This document shows, piece after piece, positions 18,156 through 27,962 of a stretch of 64,000 nt of DNA. Every line of letters begins with the position of its first letter. The first letter of the stretch is position 1. Origin of the DNA: Acinetobacter calcoaceticus (lineage in GTDB: Bacteria; Pseudomonadota; Gammaproteobacteria; Pseudomonadales; Moraxellaceae); contig NZ_LS999521.1 in assembly GCF_900520355.1 (NCBI RefSeq), positions 2,170,001 through 2,234,000 on the forward strand, given 5' to 3'. A program made the translations under genes and the position numbers. The notes below the pieces were generated by a model, which saw only the letters and a list, made by a program, of their open reading frames with translations, did not search any database and was not told where the DNA came from.

Positions 18156-18746
18156 ATGCAACAACCAAATAAGCTCTACCCTTTAGGGGCTCACCTCATT
18201 GTAAAGCATCTCGGCTATAGCCATCATGGTATCTATGCAGGGAGAGGTCGAGTTATCCATTATTCAGGCTTAGCGCATTTCATCAAAAAACGACCGATTG
18301 AAATCACTTCAATAGATACATTCTCGCATGGCAAAAAAATACATGTTCGCTCTTATGACACGCCACGTTATAAAGGAAAAGCTGTCGTGCGCCGAATGCG
18401 TTCACGCATGAATGAAAACCACTATCATCTGATTATTAATAACTGTGAACATTTATGTAGTTGGGCAATTACCGGCGTTGAAAGTAGCACCCAAGTCGAA
18501 CGTATGATGCATCGATTAACGACCATTGGTTATGTAAGCTCAATTATGAGCTATATGAATGGTATGATGCTCACTGTTGCAACGACATGTTTTGCTCTTG
18601 TACTTTACATTAAAAAGAAACTACGCGAGCAGGCAAAAATGAAAGTCCCTACTTACCAATTCCTTAGAGAAAAATCTGAAAAAAGGAATATTGACCCTTC
18701 AGTACCGTTAGTATTTATAGATCCAGATAAAGAAGAACCAATTTAA
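18156..18746 (+). CDS. LRAT-like (NlpC/P60 superfamily) protein with a membrane segment
   Basis: A 196-residue protein of the lecithin:retinol acyltransferase-like group. The H-box HHGIYAGRGRVIHYSG gives candidate catalytic H24 and second histidine H35, and the NCEHLCSWA motif gives the nucleophile C97. These circularly permuted papain-like enzymes act as acyltransferases or thioesterase/hydrolases on lipids. A hydrophobic segment (about 132-152) after the domain suggests a membrane anchor, followed by a basic and acidic tail. Bacterial members are poorly characterised, so the substrate is unknown. A bidirectional terminator follows. Confidence 0.85.
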   Translation: MQQPNKLYPLGAHLIVKHLGYSHHGIYAGRGRVIHYSGLAHFIKKRPIEITSIDTFSHGKKIHVRSYDTPRYKGKAVVRRMRSRMNENHYHLIINNCEHLCSWAITGVESSTQVERMMHRLTTIGYVSSIMSYMNGMMLTVATTCFALVLYIKKKLREQAKMKVPTYQFLREKSEKRNIDPSVPLVFIDPDKEEPI

Positions 18747-18748
18747 TA

Positions 18749-18776
18749 AAAAAGCCCTCAAATATGAGGGCTTTTA
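18749..18776. terminator. Bidirectional terminator
   Basis: AAAGCCCTCA / TGAGGGCTTT stem between the convergent LRAT-like and yceI genes, flanked by A and T runs. Confidence 0.88.
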
Positions 18777-18789
18777 GAAAACTTAAAAC

Positions 18790-19371
18790 TTATTTTTTAT
18801 CAACTGTTGCTTCAGTTGTAATATTTACAGTGATTTTATCACCCACGTTTGGAACGTAATTACCTAAACCAAAGTCAGAACGTTTGAACGAAGTTGTAGC
18901 ATTAAAACCAATTGCTGGAACTTTTGCCATTGGGTGTTCGCCTTGCTTGTTTAAAACAGCGTCAAGTACCACAGGCTTAGTTACGCCTTTAACCGTTAAG
19001 TCACCAGTAATTTTAAAGTGTTTTTTGTCTTTTGTTTCAACTTTAGTACTTTTAAACGTGATATTTGGATATTTAGCAGCATTAAACCAAGCTTCTTCTT
19101 GGAACTCTTTATCTAAAGCAGGAACGTTTGTATTTACGCTGCTTAAAGGAATAGTCACATTTACAGATGAATTTGCTGGTTTAGCATTATCAACTTTAAT
19201 TACACCTTGGATATCCGAGAAGTTAGCGCTTGGAGTAGAGAAACCAAAGTGATTCCACGAGAAAACAGTAGCTGTATGTGTTGGATCAATTTTGTAGTCC
19301 ACTGGCGCAGCTAAAGTAACTGAACTAGCCAATGCTACTGCCAAACCGAAGCTTAATGTTTTAAGATGCAT
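18790..19371 (-). CDS. YceI-family periplasmic lipid-binding-like protein
   Basis: A 193-residue secreted protein with a signal peptide ending SVTLAA (about residues 1-22) followed by the family start VDYKIDPTHTATVFSWNHFGFSTPSANF. YceI proteins form a lipocalin-like barrel that binds isoprenoid or fatty-acid-like molecules in the periplasm. Other family patterns seen are DLTVKGVTKPVVLD and FKRSDFGLGNYVPNVGDKI. AAAGGAT lies 8 bp before the ATG. It is transcribed alone. Confidence 0.92.
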   Translation of the reverse strand: MHLKTLSFGLAVALASSVTLAAPVDYKIDPTHTATVFSWNHFGFSTPSANFSDIQGVIKVDNAKPANSSVNVTIPLSSVNTNVPALDKEFQEEAWFNAAKYPNITFKSTKVETKDKKHFKITGDLTVKGVTKPVVLDAVLNKQGEHPMAKVPAIGFNATTSFKRSDFGLGNYVPNVGDKITVNITTEATVDKK

Positions 19372-19589
19372 TTTTCGTATCCTTTATTGATATAGTCGTT
19401 AGTGTATACATCAAGTAATTTAATTCACTATTCTTTATAAAACGATATGTTTCATCCATGCAACAATAAAAGCGTTACAGTTATTATTTAAAAACAATAT
19501 TATAAAATATCGGTATTGTCATACCGTTTCCGAATTTTCAAATTAATTCGTTTTTATTTCGACTTTATTGATCAATAAAAAGGTAAAAC

Positions 19590-19997
19590 ATGGCTAATAC
19601 TGCTCAAGCACAAAGTACTTCCACTCCATATCGAGTAACTCTTACCGACCCTTCGGGCCACCAATGGTTTGCTGATGAACCTACAGACAAAGGTGGTCTA
19701 GATACTGCTCCAAACCCAGTTCAAATCTTACTGTCTGCTTTAGGCGCTTGTACCACCATCACATTAGAGATGTATGCGAATCTTAAAGGTATTAAGCTTG
19801 ATCATGTTCAAGTTGATTTAGTATTAAACCCAAATGGTGAACCGGAGAAAGGTCAAAATAATATTGAACGCAAAATCACGCTCAAAGGTGAATTCAGTGA
19901 AGATCAACACAAGCGTTTATTAAAAGTTGCTGAGAACTGTCCTATTCATAAGTTACTCACTTCACAAATCAATATTCAAACCGAACTTAGCATTTAA
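19590..19997 (+). CDS. OsmC-family peroxiredoxin-like protein
   Basis: A 135-residue OsmC/Ohr-fold protein. The two redox cysteines expected of the family are in LLSALGACTTITLEMYA (C53 region) and AENCPIHKLL (about C120). OsmC proteins reduce organic hydroperoxides; the length and the GPNP-like APNPVQILLSALGAC motif fit the YhfA/OsmC subgroup. It is expressed alone and ends at a bidirectional terminator shared with tkt. Confidence 0.9.
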   Translation: MANTAQAQSTSTPYRVTLTDPSGHQWFADEPTDKGGLDTAPNPVQILLSALGACTTITLEMYANLKGIKLDHVQVDLVLNPNGEPEKGQNNIERKITLKGEFSEDQHKRLLKVAENCPIHKLLTSQINIQTELSI

Positions 19998-20010
19998 CCT
20001 TTCAGATATA

Positions 20011-20040
20011 AAAAAGCGCTCCCTATGGAGCGCTTTTTTA
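20011..20040. terminator. Bidirectional terminator between osmC-like and tkt
   Basis: AAAAAAGCGCTCC / GGAGCGCTTTTTT-type stem with a short CTAT loop; symmetrical A and T tails serve both convergent genes. Confidence 0.9.
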
Positions 20041-20054
20041 CACTAATTTGATAT

Positions 20055-22043
20055 TTAAGCAGTTAATTCTTTTACTGCTGCAACAACAGCTTCAGTTGTA
20101 ATACCAAAGAATTGGAACAAATCTTTTGCTGGTGCAGATTCACCATAAGTTGTCATACCAATTACTTTGCCATCAAGTCCAACAAACTTCCACCAGTAGT
20201 CAACATGAGCAGCTTCAACAGCAACACGCGCACGGATATGAGCTGGTAATACAGCTTCACGATATGCAGCGTCTTGTTTCATAAATTCTTCTGCACATGG
20301 CATAGAAACTACACGTACACCGTCAAGTTGAGCATAAGCTTCCATTGCTAAAGAAATTTCAGAACCAGTTGCAATAATAATTGCTTTTAATTCGCCTTTT
20401 TCTTGAGCAAGAACATAACCACCTTTTGCAACATTTTGAATTTGCTCTTCAGAACGTGTTTGGAATGGTAAGTTTTGACGAGAGAAAATGAGTGCTGTAG
20501 GGCCATCTTTACGCTCTAAAGCAGATTTCCACGCAGTAGCAGTTTCTACAGTATCAGCAGGACGCCATGTATTTAGGTTAGGCGTACCACGTAAAGAAGC
20601 AATTTGTTCGATTGGTTGGTGAGTTGGACCATCTTCACCCAAACCAATTGAGTCATGTGTATAAACATGAATTACACGTTGTTTCATCAATGCAGACATA
20701 CGTACTGCATTACGCGCATATTCCATAAACATTAAGAATGTTGCAACGTAAGGAACAAAACCACCATGCAATGCAACGCCATTGGCAATTGCAGTCATAC
20801 CAAACTCACGTACGCCATAATATACGTAGTTACCAGCTGGGTTTTCTTGAATGCCTTGGCAACCTTTCCAAAGCGTTAAGTTAGAACCCGCTAAGTCAGC
20901 AGAACCACCTAGCAATTCAGGCAATAAAGGACCAAATGCTTGTAATGTGTTTTGGCTCGCTTTACGTGTTGCGATTGTTTCGCCTTTCGCATTTGTTTCA
21001 CGAATGAATGCATCTGCTTGCGCTGCAAATTCTGCTGGCAAGTCACCGCTAATACGACGAAGTAACTCAGCTGCTTCAGTTGGATATTTTGCTTGATACT
21101 GTGCAAATACTGCATTCCAAGCTGCTTCAGATTCAGTACCTTTTGCTTTCGCATCCCATGCAGCATATACGTCAGAAGGAATAACAAATGCTTCTTCTTT
21201 CCAGCCTAATGCTTCACGAGTTAAAGTAATTTCATCTTTACCTAATGGTGCACCATGACAGTCTTCTTTACCCTGCTTATTTGGTGAACCTAAACCAATA
21301 ATGGTTTTACACATAATAATGGTTGGTTTTTGAGTTTCAGCTTTTGCTTCGATTGTTGCTTGACGAATCGCATCAGCATCATGACCATCTACACGAAGAA
21401 CTTGCCAACCATAGGCTTTGAAACGCTCTTCTGTATCATCGCTGAACCAGCCTTCTACTTCACCATCAATTGAAATGCCATTATCATCATAATAAGCAAT
21501 CAATTTACCAAGTTGTAAAGTACCTGCTAAAGAACATACTTCATGAGAAATACCTTCCATTAAACAGCCATCACCTAAGAAACAGTAAGTGAAATGGTCT
21601 ACAACTTTTAAATCATCTTTATTGAACTGGGCAGCTAAAGTCTTTTCTGCCAATGCAAAACCAACAGCATTAGCAATACCTTGACCTAAAGGACCAGTCG
21701 TTGTTTCTATACCCGGCGCATAACCATATTCAGGATGGCCCGGAGTTCTAGAATGCAATTGACGGAACTGTTTTAAATCTTCAATTGAAAGATCATAACC
21801 TGTTAAATGAAGCAAAGCGTATTGCAACATTGAACCATGGCCGTTTGATAAAACGAAACGGTCGCGGTTTGCCCATTGTGGGTTAGTTGGGTTGTGATTT
21901 AAAAACTCGCGCCAGACGACGTCAGCAATATCTGCCATCCCCATTGGAGCACCAGGATGCCCTGAGTTTGCCTGTTGCACAGCATCCATTGCCAATACAC
22001 GAATTGCATTTGCAATACGACGTTCGTTTAAAGGGGTCGTCAT
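20055..22043 (-). CDS. tkt: Transketolase
   Basis: A 662-residue thiamine-diphosphate enzyme transferring two-carbon units in the pentose phosphate pathway. The TPP-binding region shows [14 protein letters not shown]...[11 protein letters not shown] (about residues 150-190). Substrate-site patterns include [13 protein letters not shown] (about 27-39) and the C-terminal domain's [18 protein letters not shown] (about 465-482). Length matches E. coli TktA (663). The ATG at 22043 gives the standard N-terminus [14 protein letters not shown]; an in-frame TTG at 22058 is not needed. Confidence 0.95.
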   Translation of the reverse strand: MTTPLNERRIANAIRVLAMDAVQQANSGHPGAPMGMADIADVVWREFLNHNPTNPQWANRDRFVLSNGHGSMLQYALLHLTGYDLSIEDLKQFRQLHSRTPGHPEYGYAPGIETTTGPLGQGIANAVGFALAEKTLAAQFNKDDLKVVDHFTYCFLGDGCLMEGISHEVCSLAGTLQLGKLIAYYDDNGISIDGEVEGWFSDDTEERFKAYGWQVLRVDGHDADAIRQATIEAKAETQKPTIIMCKTIIGLGSPNKQGKEDCHGAPLGKDEITLTREALGWKEEAFVIPSDVYAAWDAKAKGTESEAAWNAVFAQYQAKYPTEAAELLRRISGDLPAEFAAQADAFIRETNAKGETIATRKASQNTLQAFGPLLPELLGGSADLAGSNLTLWKGCQGIQENPAGNYVYYGVREFGMTAIANGVALHGGFVPYVATFLMFMEYARNAVRMSALMKQRVIHVYTHDSIGLGEDGPTHQPIEQIASLRGTPNLNTWRPADTVETATAWKSALERKDGPTALIFSRQNLPFQTRSEEQIQNVAKGGYVLAQEKGELKAIIIATGSEISLAMEAYAQLDGVRVVSMPCAEEFMKQDAAYREAVLPAHIRARVAVEAAHVDYWWKFVGLDGKVIGMTTYGESAPAKDLFQFFGITTEAVVAAVKELTA

Positions 22044-22581
22044 AAGATCAGAATCCAATTTTAATAGATTGATGAAAAGAAGAAGATGAATAACAATTCA
22101 ATGCCGCTATATTGTCTTAAAAAAAGGGCTGAGGGTAAACCCCAACACGGTATATTTCTTTATTTTTAATCGTTTCTTGGTTACACAAAAAACATTTAGA
22201 TCTTTAAGTTATATAAAACAGTGATTATTTTCTTAAATACTACTCAAATATGCGAGCAGGCAGTTCTATTAGACTTTGATATATAGGTAAAATATTTTGA
22301 AATATCTATCTAGCTCAATCATGTTTCTTTTCTTTAGAGTCTAGCTTGTAGGACATAATCTTTTTGTTAAGTCATATGTCTAAAAAATGCACTAATAACA
22401 ACTTATTAAAATACCAATACTTTAACTAAACACTCTTTATATCAATTTTACTAATACACTTATCAATTAAAACACAGTATAAATGAAACAAATTCATGCT
22501 TTTTGGTCAGTATGAACTGGTCCTCAAGCTCAAGTCGATGTAACATATTATGTCTTTTGAAATAACCAAGATAGGACTTTC
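22044..22581. other. Divergent intergenic region between tkt and metK
   Basis: About 540 bp with no supportable ORF. It should hold both promoters. I looked for a SAM riboswitch or a Met-box array ahead of metK and saw neither; the leader contains only short AT-rich repeats. GGTCAGTATGAACTGGTCC (22505-22523) has a loose inverted symmetry of unknown meaning. Confidence 0.45.
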
Positions 22582-23748
22582 ATGCGCGAGTACGCTGTTT
22601 TTACCTCGGAATCTGTAAGCGAAGGTCATCCCGATAAAATGGCCGACCAAATTAGCGACGCTATTTTGGATGCAATCTTAAAAGAAGACCCATACGCACG
22701 TGTTGCTTGTGAAACACTGGTAAAAACAGGCGCTGTTGTACTTGCTGGTGAAGTAACAACGACTGCTAATATTGATGTTGAAGCTGTTGTTCGTAATACC
22801 GTTAACGGTATTGGATATCACCACTCTGATCTTGGCTTTGATGGATCGACATGTGCTGTAATCAATATGATTGGTAAACAATCACCTGAGATTGCACAAG
22901 GTGTAGATCGTCAAAAACCTGAAGATCAAGGTGCCGGTGACCAAGGTTTGATGTTCGGTTACGCAAGCCGTGAAACAGATGTGTTAATGCCTGCTCCGAT
23001 TTCTTATGCTCACCGTTTAATGGAACGTCAGGCTGAACTTCGTCGCTCAGGCGCACTTCCATGGTTACGCCCAGATGCAAAAAGCCAAGTTACTTTTGCA
23101 TATGAGAATGGCAAGCCTGTACGTTTAGATGCAGTCGTTTTGTCTACTCAACATGATCCTGAAATTACTCAAAGCCAGCTTAAAGAAGCGATCATTGAGG
23201 AAATTATCAAGCCGATCATTCCTGCTGAAATGTTCCATGCTGCTACTAAATTCCATATTAACCCAACTGGCATGTTCGTTATTGGCGGACCTGTGGGTGA
23301 CTGTGGTTTAACAGGTCGTAAAATTATTGTTGATACATACGGTGGTATGGCTCGTCACGGCGGTGGTGCTTTCTCTGGTAAAGATCCATCTAAAGTTGAC
23401 CGTTCTGCTGCATATGCAGGTCGTTATGTTGCAAAAAATATTGTAGCTGCGGGTCTAGCTGACAAATGTGAAATTCAGGTGAGTTACGCAATTGGTGTAG
23501 CAGAACCTACTTCAATTTCAATTAATACCTTTGGTACAGCAAAAGTTTCTGATGAGTTAATTATTCAACTTGTACGTGATCATTTCGATTTAAGACCGTT
23601 TGGTATTACTCGTATGTTGGATCTTATTCAGCCAATGTATAAACAAACTGCGGCTTATGGCCACTTTGGTCGCGAAGGATCAGACACTGCATTTACATGG
23701 GAAAAAACTGATAAAGTTGAAGCTCTTAAAGATGCTGCTGGCCTCTAA
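22582..23748 (+). CDS. metK: S-adenosylmethionine synthetase
   Basis: A 388-residue enzyme making S-adenosylmethionine from methionine and ATP. Seen are [19 protein letters not shown] near the N-terminus, the ATP-motif region [12 protein letters not shown] (about residues 116-127) and the glycine-rich [19 protein letters not shown] (about 258-276). Length matches E. coli MetK (384). AGGA precedes the ATG. A terminator follows directly. Confidence 0.96.
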   Translation: MREYAVFTSESVSEGHPDKMADQISDAILDAILKEDPYARVACETLVKTGAVVLAGEVTTTANIDVEAVVRNTVNGIGYHHSDLGFDGSTCAVINMIGKQSPEIAQGVDRQKPEDQGAGDQGLMFGYASRETDVLMPAPISYAHRLMERQAELRRSGALPWLRPDAKSQVTFAYENGKPVRLDAVVLSTQHDPEITQSQLKEAIIEEIIKPIIPAEMFHAATKFHINPTGMFVIGGPVGDCGLTGRKIIVDTYGGMARHGGGAFSGKDPSKVDRSAAYAGRYVAKNIVAAGLADKCEIQVSYAIGVAEPTSISINTFGTAKVSDELIIQLVRDHFDLRPFGITRMLDLIQPMYKQTAAYGHFGREGSDTAFTWEKTDKVEALKDAAGL

Positions 23749-23760
23749 TAGAATTTCATA

Positions 23761-23790
23761 AAAAAGCCCGCCAATGAGCGGGTTTTTTTA
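23761..23790 (+). terminator. Rho-independent terminator after metK
   Basis: CCCGC / GCGGG core stem with flanking A and T runs. Confidence 0.88.
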
Positions 23791-23871
23791 TAGTTAAAAT
23801 TTTCTAGTATGTAGGGTTTACTCTTCTAGCAACCATCCTTGATGCCATATCATTTGTAACTTTGAACAAAA

Positions 23872-24120
23872 TTATTGCCTTGTCGTTTTATCATCCTGAT
23901 TTAGCACATCAAGTAATGTTGACTGCATTGGCGTATCTTGATGGTTCTGGACATAAATATGGACAACTTTAAATACGACGACAACCGCTAGACAGGCCAT
24001 CACACAAAACATCCACAAACCATATGGGCTTCGAATATGTTGCGAACCGCAATATGGACATGATTTATCAGTTGATGCCACAACTTTGTCACAACACGCA
24101 CAATGGTATTGATATAGCAT
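23872..24120 (-). CDS. Zinc-ribbon membrane protein
   Basis: An 82-residue protein with an N-terminal zinc ribbon, CACCDK...CPYCGS, giving four cysteines in two CxxC knuckles (about residues 6-26), then a hydrophobic membrane segment LWMFCVMACLAVVVVFKVV (about 36-54) and a short polar tail. ATG 24120 is preferred because AAGGAGGG lies directly before it; an upstream in-frame start at 24141 would place this ribosome site inside the gene. Function unknown. Confidence 0.78.
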   Translation of the reverse strand: MLYQYHCACCDKVVASTDKSCPYCGSQHIRSPYGLWMFCVMACLAVVVVFKVVHIYVQNHQDTPMQSTLLDVLNQDDKTTRQ

Positions 24121-24378
24121 AGGTAACCCTCCTTCCCTCATTTCAACCGTTGTTGTTTTAATAGGTTTGCTACATTTTTAATTTATACATCCTTTATATT
24201 TATCCTATGTGAAATGAAAAGATAATTCAATCTGAATGAACAATTGAGTCAATTTAAAAATTTCATTAAAATACAAAAAGATAAGTTAAATATTATTTTT
24301 TTAGCACTATTTTTCTTATTTTGATATTTTACCGAATTTGTTAAAATAAGCGAATAATCTCACATTCTAGGCAAATGC

Positions 24379-24576
24379 ATGTCACATACAAAGCTTATTA
24401 ATAAAGGTGGCTTTCGCGAAAGAGCGAACCGAAGTCGAGGTTATCAACAATCTGAAAACAAGCAAACTGCTCTACCCTCAAATAAATATCAACCGCAGTC
24501 GAAATCACAAGAAGAAAATAAATCAGAAATAGAAAATATTGATTCATCTACTTCAGTTTGCCAGAATAAACAATAA
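24379..24576 (+). CDS. Small polar hypothetical protein, 65 aa
   Basis: A 65-residue protein rich in Gln, Ser, Asn, Lys and Glu with no hydrophobic core, likely disordered. The N-terminus (MSHTKLINKGGFRERANRS) is basic. I recognise no family. A terminator follows immediately, which supports transcription on the plus strand, though coding is less certain than for larger genes. Confidence 0.55.
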   Translation: MSHTKLINKGGFRERANRSRGYQQSENKQTALPSNKYQPQSKSQEENKSEIENIDSSTSVCQNKQ

Positions 24577-24590
24577 TTTTAAAAATAAAA

Positions 24591-24622
24591 AAAAGCTTAA
24601 ACCCATGAGGTTTAAGCTTTTT
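24591..24622. terminator. Bidirectional terminator
   Basis: AAAAGCTTAAACC / GGTTTAAGCTTTT, 13-bp perfect stem with a CATGA loop between convergent genes. Confidence 0.9.
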
Positions 24623-24635
24623 CACAACACATTTA

Positions 24636-25199
24636 TTAGTCTTTATTCTTATGTTCTATTTTTTTGTGGTCTGGAGTAATGTCTCGTGCTTCACCGTCAA
24701 TAATGTTTGAATCATGGTATTGACCTTGACTACTACCCTGATGATTCTGCATATCTTGCATTTGACGCATTAAATCAGCAAATGGGTTTTGTCCCGAAGC
24801 ATTACCGCCCATGCCACCCATCATTTTATTCATCATAGCTTGCTGACGTTTTGCAAGAGTTCTCATCGCTATATTACGAAATGCAGTTTGAACACCAGGA
24901 ATCAAAATTAAAACAGCCAAAATATCAGATACAAGACCTGGTAGCATTAATAAGAAACCTGCAAAAGCATAAGCAAGTTTTTTAGTTACTGTTGGATCAC
25001 TACCTAGCTGGCCTGTCATTTGCATTTGCTGTAATTGAGGCATAATACCCGCAGTACTTCTACGAATAAGCCCAAAACCAATAAAGAAAGCAATAATGAA
25101 CCAAAAGAACACATACCAGCCACTGATGAACTGTGCTACGCCAATCCATACGGCAATTTCAACAATCGCACCCAGAACTACAATAAGAAGTAAATTCAT
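24636..25199 (-). CDS. fxsA: FxsA-family membrane protein
   Basis: A 187-residue inner-membrane protein. The family pattern is clear: membrane segments near the N-terminus, then KKLAYAFAGFLLMLPGLVSDILAVLILIPGVQTAFRN (about residues 68-105). A Met/Gln/Gly-rich region and a charged tail follow. In E. coli FxsA (suppressor of F exclusion) affects exclusion of phage T7 by the F plasmid; the normal role is unknown. Confidence 0.9.
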   Translation of the reverse strand: MNLLLIVVLGAIVEIAVWIGVAQFISGWYVFFWFIIAFFIGFGLIRRSTAGIMPQLQQMQMTGQLGSDPTVTKKLAYAFAGFLLMLPGLVSDILAVLILIPGVQTAFRNIAMRTLAKRQQAMMNKMMGGMGGNASGQNPFADLMRQMQDMQNHQGSSQGQYHDSNIIDGEARDITPDHKKIEHKNKD

Positions 25200-25693
25200 T
25201 TAAAACTTTATCTATCTCAAAAAGAAAATTCATTGCAGTTTTATTCGACCTAACCTTATCTAAGTTACAAATAAGGACTAAGCATTCCTCTTCGCTCCGA
25301 TTGTTCCATCTAATTTGTAAAAATTAACATAAGCAATCGTAACAACAAGAGTCTGCAATACTAGAGTACATTTGATTTTAACTCGATAAAAACAAACATG
25401 CTTTATTATTAATGAGTGCTGTATCAACTTTATCAAGTGCCACTTCAAGCAGATTTGAATTTTTTTACTCTATTTAAGTAAAAACTCATTCAAAAAAGGG
25501 CTCTTTATTCAAATAAAGTCTTATCTGCTGAGCGAAATTAGAAGCATTTCTTTGTTTATGTTCTACTTTTAGAGAACTTTAAAAGTAATACCTAATATAA
25601 AATTTCCTAGATAGCTTACATTTCTACTATCTAAGGCTGTTCTATTCAAGTTAAATTAATTAGTAATATTTCAAATTAAACTTAGTCAAACTT
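25200..25693. other. Upstream region of the beta-lactamase gene
   Basis: About 490 bp without an ORF. No insertion sequence or IS terminal repeat is seen, so the lactamase appears to rely on its native promoter. Two perfect inverted repeats are present: TACTTTTA / TAAAAGTA (25564-25587) and TAGATAG / CTATCTA (25608-25633). Confidence 0.55.
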
Positions 25694-26515
25694 ATGTATA
25701 AAAAAGTCCTTATCGTTGCAACAAGCATCCTATTTTTATCTGCCTGTTCTTCTAATACGGTGGAACAACATCAAATATATTCTATTTCTGCCAATAAAAA
25801 TTCAGAAGAAATTAAATCACTGTTTGATCAAGCGCAGACCACAGGCGTTTTGGTTATTAAGCGAGAGCAAAAAGAAGAAATTTATGGCAATGACCTTAAA
25901 AGAGCATCAACTGAATATGTTCCAGCTTCTACCTTTAAAATGTTAAATGCTTTAATTGGACTTGAACACCATAAGGCAACTGCAACTGAAGTGTTTAAAT
26001 GGGATGGGCAAAAACGTTTATTTCCTGACTGGGAAAAAGATATGACTCTGGGCAATGCCATGAAAGCTTCTGCTATTCCAGTTTATCAAGAATTAGCCCG
26101 ACGAATTGGTCTAGACCTTATGTCTAAAGAGGTGAAACGAATTGGTTTCGGTAATGCCAATATTGGTTCAAAAGTAGATAATTTTTGGCTTGTTGGTCCA
26201 CTAAAAATCACACCTCAACAAGAAGCCCAGTTTGCTTATCAATTGGCCCATAAAACACTTCCATTCAGCAAAGATGTACAAGAACAAGTTCAATCAATGG
26301 TGTTCATCGAGGAAAAGAATGGACGTAGAATTTATGCCAAAAGTGGTTGGGGATGGGATGTTGAACCACAAGTTGGTTGGTTAACAGGCTGGGTCGTTCA
26401 ACCACAAGGAGAAATTGTGGCATTCTCACTTAATTTAGAAATGAAAAAAGGAACTCCTAGCTCTATTCGCAAAGAAATTGCTTATAAAGGCTTAGAACAA
26501 TTAGGGATTCTATAA
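25694..26515 (+). CDS. blaOXA: Class D beta-lactamase, OXA-51/OXA-213-like
   Basis: A 273-residue serine beta-lactamase. The signal peptide ends in the lipobox-like LSAC (residues 15-18), so it may be lipidated. Active-site motifs are STFK (79-82), SAI (126-128), FGN (152-154) and KSG (216-218); [20 protein letters not shown] follows. OXA-51 has YGN where this has FGN. The N-terminus ([18 protein letters not shown]) differs from OXA-51 and recalls OXA-213-like enzymes intrinsic to A. pittii/A. calcoaceticus. Such enzymes hydrolyse penicillins and, weakly, carbapenems. The exact variant cannot be named without a database. Confidence 0.93.
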   Translation: MYKKVLIVATSILFLSACSSNTVEQHQIYSISANKNSEEIKSLFDQAQTTGVLVIKREQKEEIYGNDLKRASTEYVPASTFKMLNALIGLEHHKATATEVFKWDGQKRLFPDWEKDMTLGNAMKASAIPVYQELARRIGLDLMSKEVKRIGFGNANIGSKVDNFWLVGPLKITPQQEAQFAYQLAHKTLPFSKDVQEQVQSMVFIEEKNGRRIYAKSGWGWDVEPQVGWLTGWVVQPQGEIVAFSLNLEMKKGTPSSIRKEIAYKGLEQLGIL

Positions 26516-26518
26516 CCT

Positions 26519-26556
26519 ATAGCCCAGTTTAGATTTTGAATTTTATGCTGGGCTAT
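26519..26556 (+). terminator. Weak terminator-like hairpin after the beta-lactamase
   Basis: ATAGCCCAG / CTGGGCTAT, 9-bp arms with a long loop, followed by a short T-rich stretch. Confidence 0.55.
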
Positions 26557-26588
26557 TTCTTTGATTTTAAAAGTTGAATCTTAATGTA

Positions 26589-27134
26589 TTAGCCATCAAC
26601 TGGATGTAATGGTGTGCTCAAATTTAACTGATAAAAGGCTGCATCGAGCCATTCCCCAAACTTAAAACCGACTTGTTTAAAAGTGCCTGCATGAGTAAAG
26701 CCCATTTTTTCATGTAAACCGATGCTTGCCTGATTGGTCGCATCAATACAACCAATCAATACATGGAGCTCGGCCTCTTGAGCTCGCCGAATCAACTCTT
26801 GCATTAAAATTTTGCTTAATCCGCTACCACGGTGCTCATAATGAATATAAATACTGTGTTCAACGGTATATTTATAGGCAGGAAAAGCCCTAAAGGTTCC
26901 CCAGCTCGCAAAACCCAATAACTTGTCAGTCTCATCAACAACCCCTATCACGGGAAAGCCATTTTCTTTTTTAACTGAGAACCAATTTTTCATCGACTCT
27001 TCGGAACGCGGTACATAATCATATAGAGCGGTAGAATTGATAATTGCTTCATTCAGAATCTCTAATATAGCCACTGAATGTTCTGCTTCATTACAATCAA
27101 TTAAGCGAAAATTAGAATCGAGGGCATAGGTCAT
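26589..27134 (-). CDS. GNAT-family N-acetyltransferase (phosphinothricin acetyltransferase-like)
   Basis: A 181-residue acetyl-CoA-dependent acetyltransferase. The fold's acetyl-CoA loop is seen in HYEHRGSGLSKILMQELIRRA (about residues 98-118), and INSTALYDYVPRSEESMKNWF near the N-terminus is typical of the phosphinothricin/methionine-sulfoximine acetyltransferase group. The true substrate is unknown. Its ATG overlaps the end of the upstream XRE-cupin gene by 4 bp (ATGA), so the two are co-translated. Confidence 0.87.
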   Translation of the reverse strand: MTYALDSNFRLIDCNEAEHSVAILEILNEAIINSTALYDYVPRSEESMKNWFSVKKENGFPVIGVVDETDKLLGFASWGTFRAFPAYKYTVEHSIYIHYEHRGSGLSKILMQELIRRAQEAELHVLIGCIDATNQASIGLHEKMGFTHAGTFKQVGFKFGEWLDAAFYQLNLSTPLHPVDG

Positions 27135-27724
27135 AAAGATTCCTTAACGGCAGAGACGAGTTGACTAGAGACGACTAAAATATAGCGAGCGACTTGAGAT
27201 GAATTATTACTGTATATAACGGGCTGGTTTAGTTGCATTGCCAAACAATCCCCTGTGCTTAAAGCATAAGAAGATTTACCTAATTGAATATCAATTTTCC
27301 CTTCCACTACCCAAAGTTGCTGTTGTACGACCTTGGAAGTTTCGCTAATTTCATAAGTAATTCGTGACTGAGCTGGAAACTCAATTTCAACAATCTGAAA
27401 TGGAGACTTCCAATTTGGAGGTGAAATTTGACGGCGAATATAACCTGTTTCTGGGTCTTTCCATTCTGATTGTTGACTACGCCGAACAATGGGCTCAGGT
27501 GATTGATTGCCTTGTTGGTTAGCGAAGAGTTGAGTCAAAGGCACATCTAAACCATTTGCTAGCTTTTCAAGGACAACCGCTGTCGGACTCGCCTCACCTC
27601 TTTCAATTAAAGAAATTGCAGAGCGGCTTACTTGACATCGTGTAGCAAGAACATCAAGGGTATATCCACGAGCTAAACGCAGTTCACGTACTTGCTGTGC
27701 AATGCGAATATTAATATCTTCCAT
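27131..27724 (-). CDS. XRE-family regulator with cupin sensor domain
   Basis: A 197-residue regulator with an N-terminal XRE helix-turn-helix (LRLARGYTLDVLATRCQVSRSAISLIERGEASP, about residues 14-46) and a C-terminal cupin domain (about 110-190). Such proteins bind small ligands and repress or activate their neighbours. The ATG at 27724 gives the usual N-terminus MEDINIRIAQQVREL; an in-frame TTG at 27754 would add ten residues. It likely controls itself and the coupled GNAT gene. Confidence 0.87.
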   Translation of the reverse strand: MEDINIRIAQQVRELRLARGYTLDVLATRCQVSRSAISLIERGEASPTAVVLEKLANGLDVPLTQLFANQQGNQSPEPIVRRSQQSEWKDPETGYIRRQISPPNWKSPFQIVEIEFPAQSRITYEISETSKVVQQQLWVVEGKIDIQLGKSSYALSTGDCLAMQLNQPVIYSNNSSQVARYILVVSSQLVSAVKESL

Positions 27725-27962
27725 ACAACCACAAACTTCACTTCCAAAATTCAAGATAAATATTCCACTAAACTAGAATCTTGTCAATTATCAAAGATTT
27801 TTTCTTTTTTAGAAATCTTGAAAAACTATACTTTGTAATAATCCCAAAAAATCTATTTAAAAAACGAAAAATAACCATTCATAAATGACTTGCTTAAATA
27901 ACTCATGCAGATCATATTTTGGTATGTAACAATACCTTTAAATTATTTATGTAAGCCTTCGC

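Noticed and set aside
18884..19252. 122-aa frame opposite yceI
   Set aside because: Antisense to a clear YceI gene with signal peptide; no ribosome site; a product of codon bias.
22440..22581. Possible SAM riboswitch ahead of metK
   Set aside because: No recognisable riboswitch helices or core motifs could be read, and no MetJ-like box array.
25200..25693. Insertion sequence (ISAba1-like) ahead of the beta-lactamase
   Set aside because: No transposase remnant, terminal repeat or target duplication is present.
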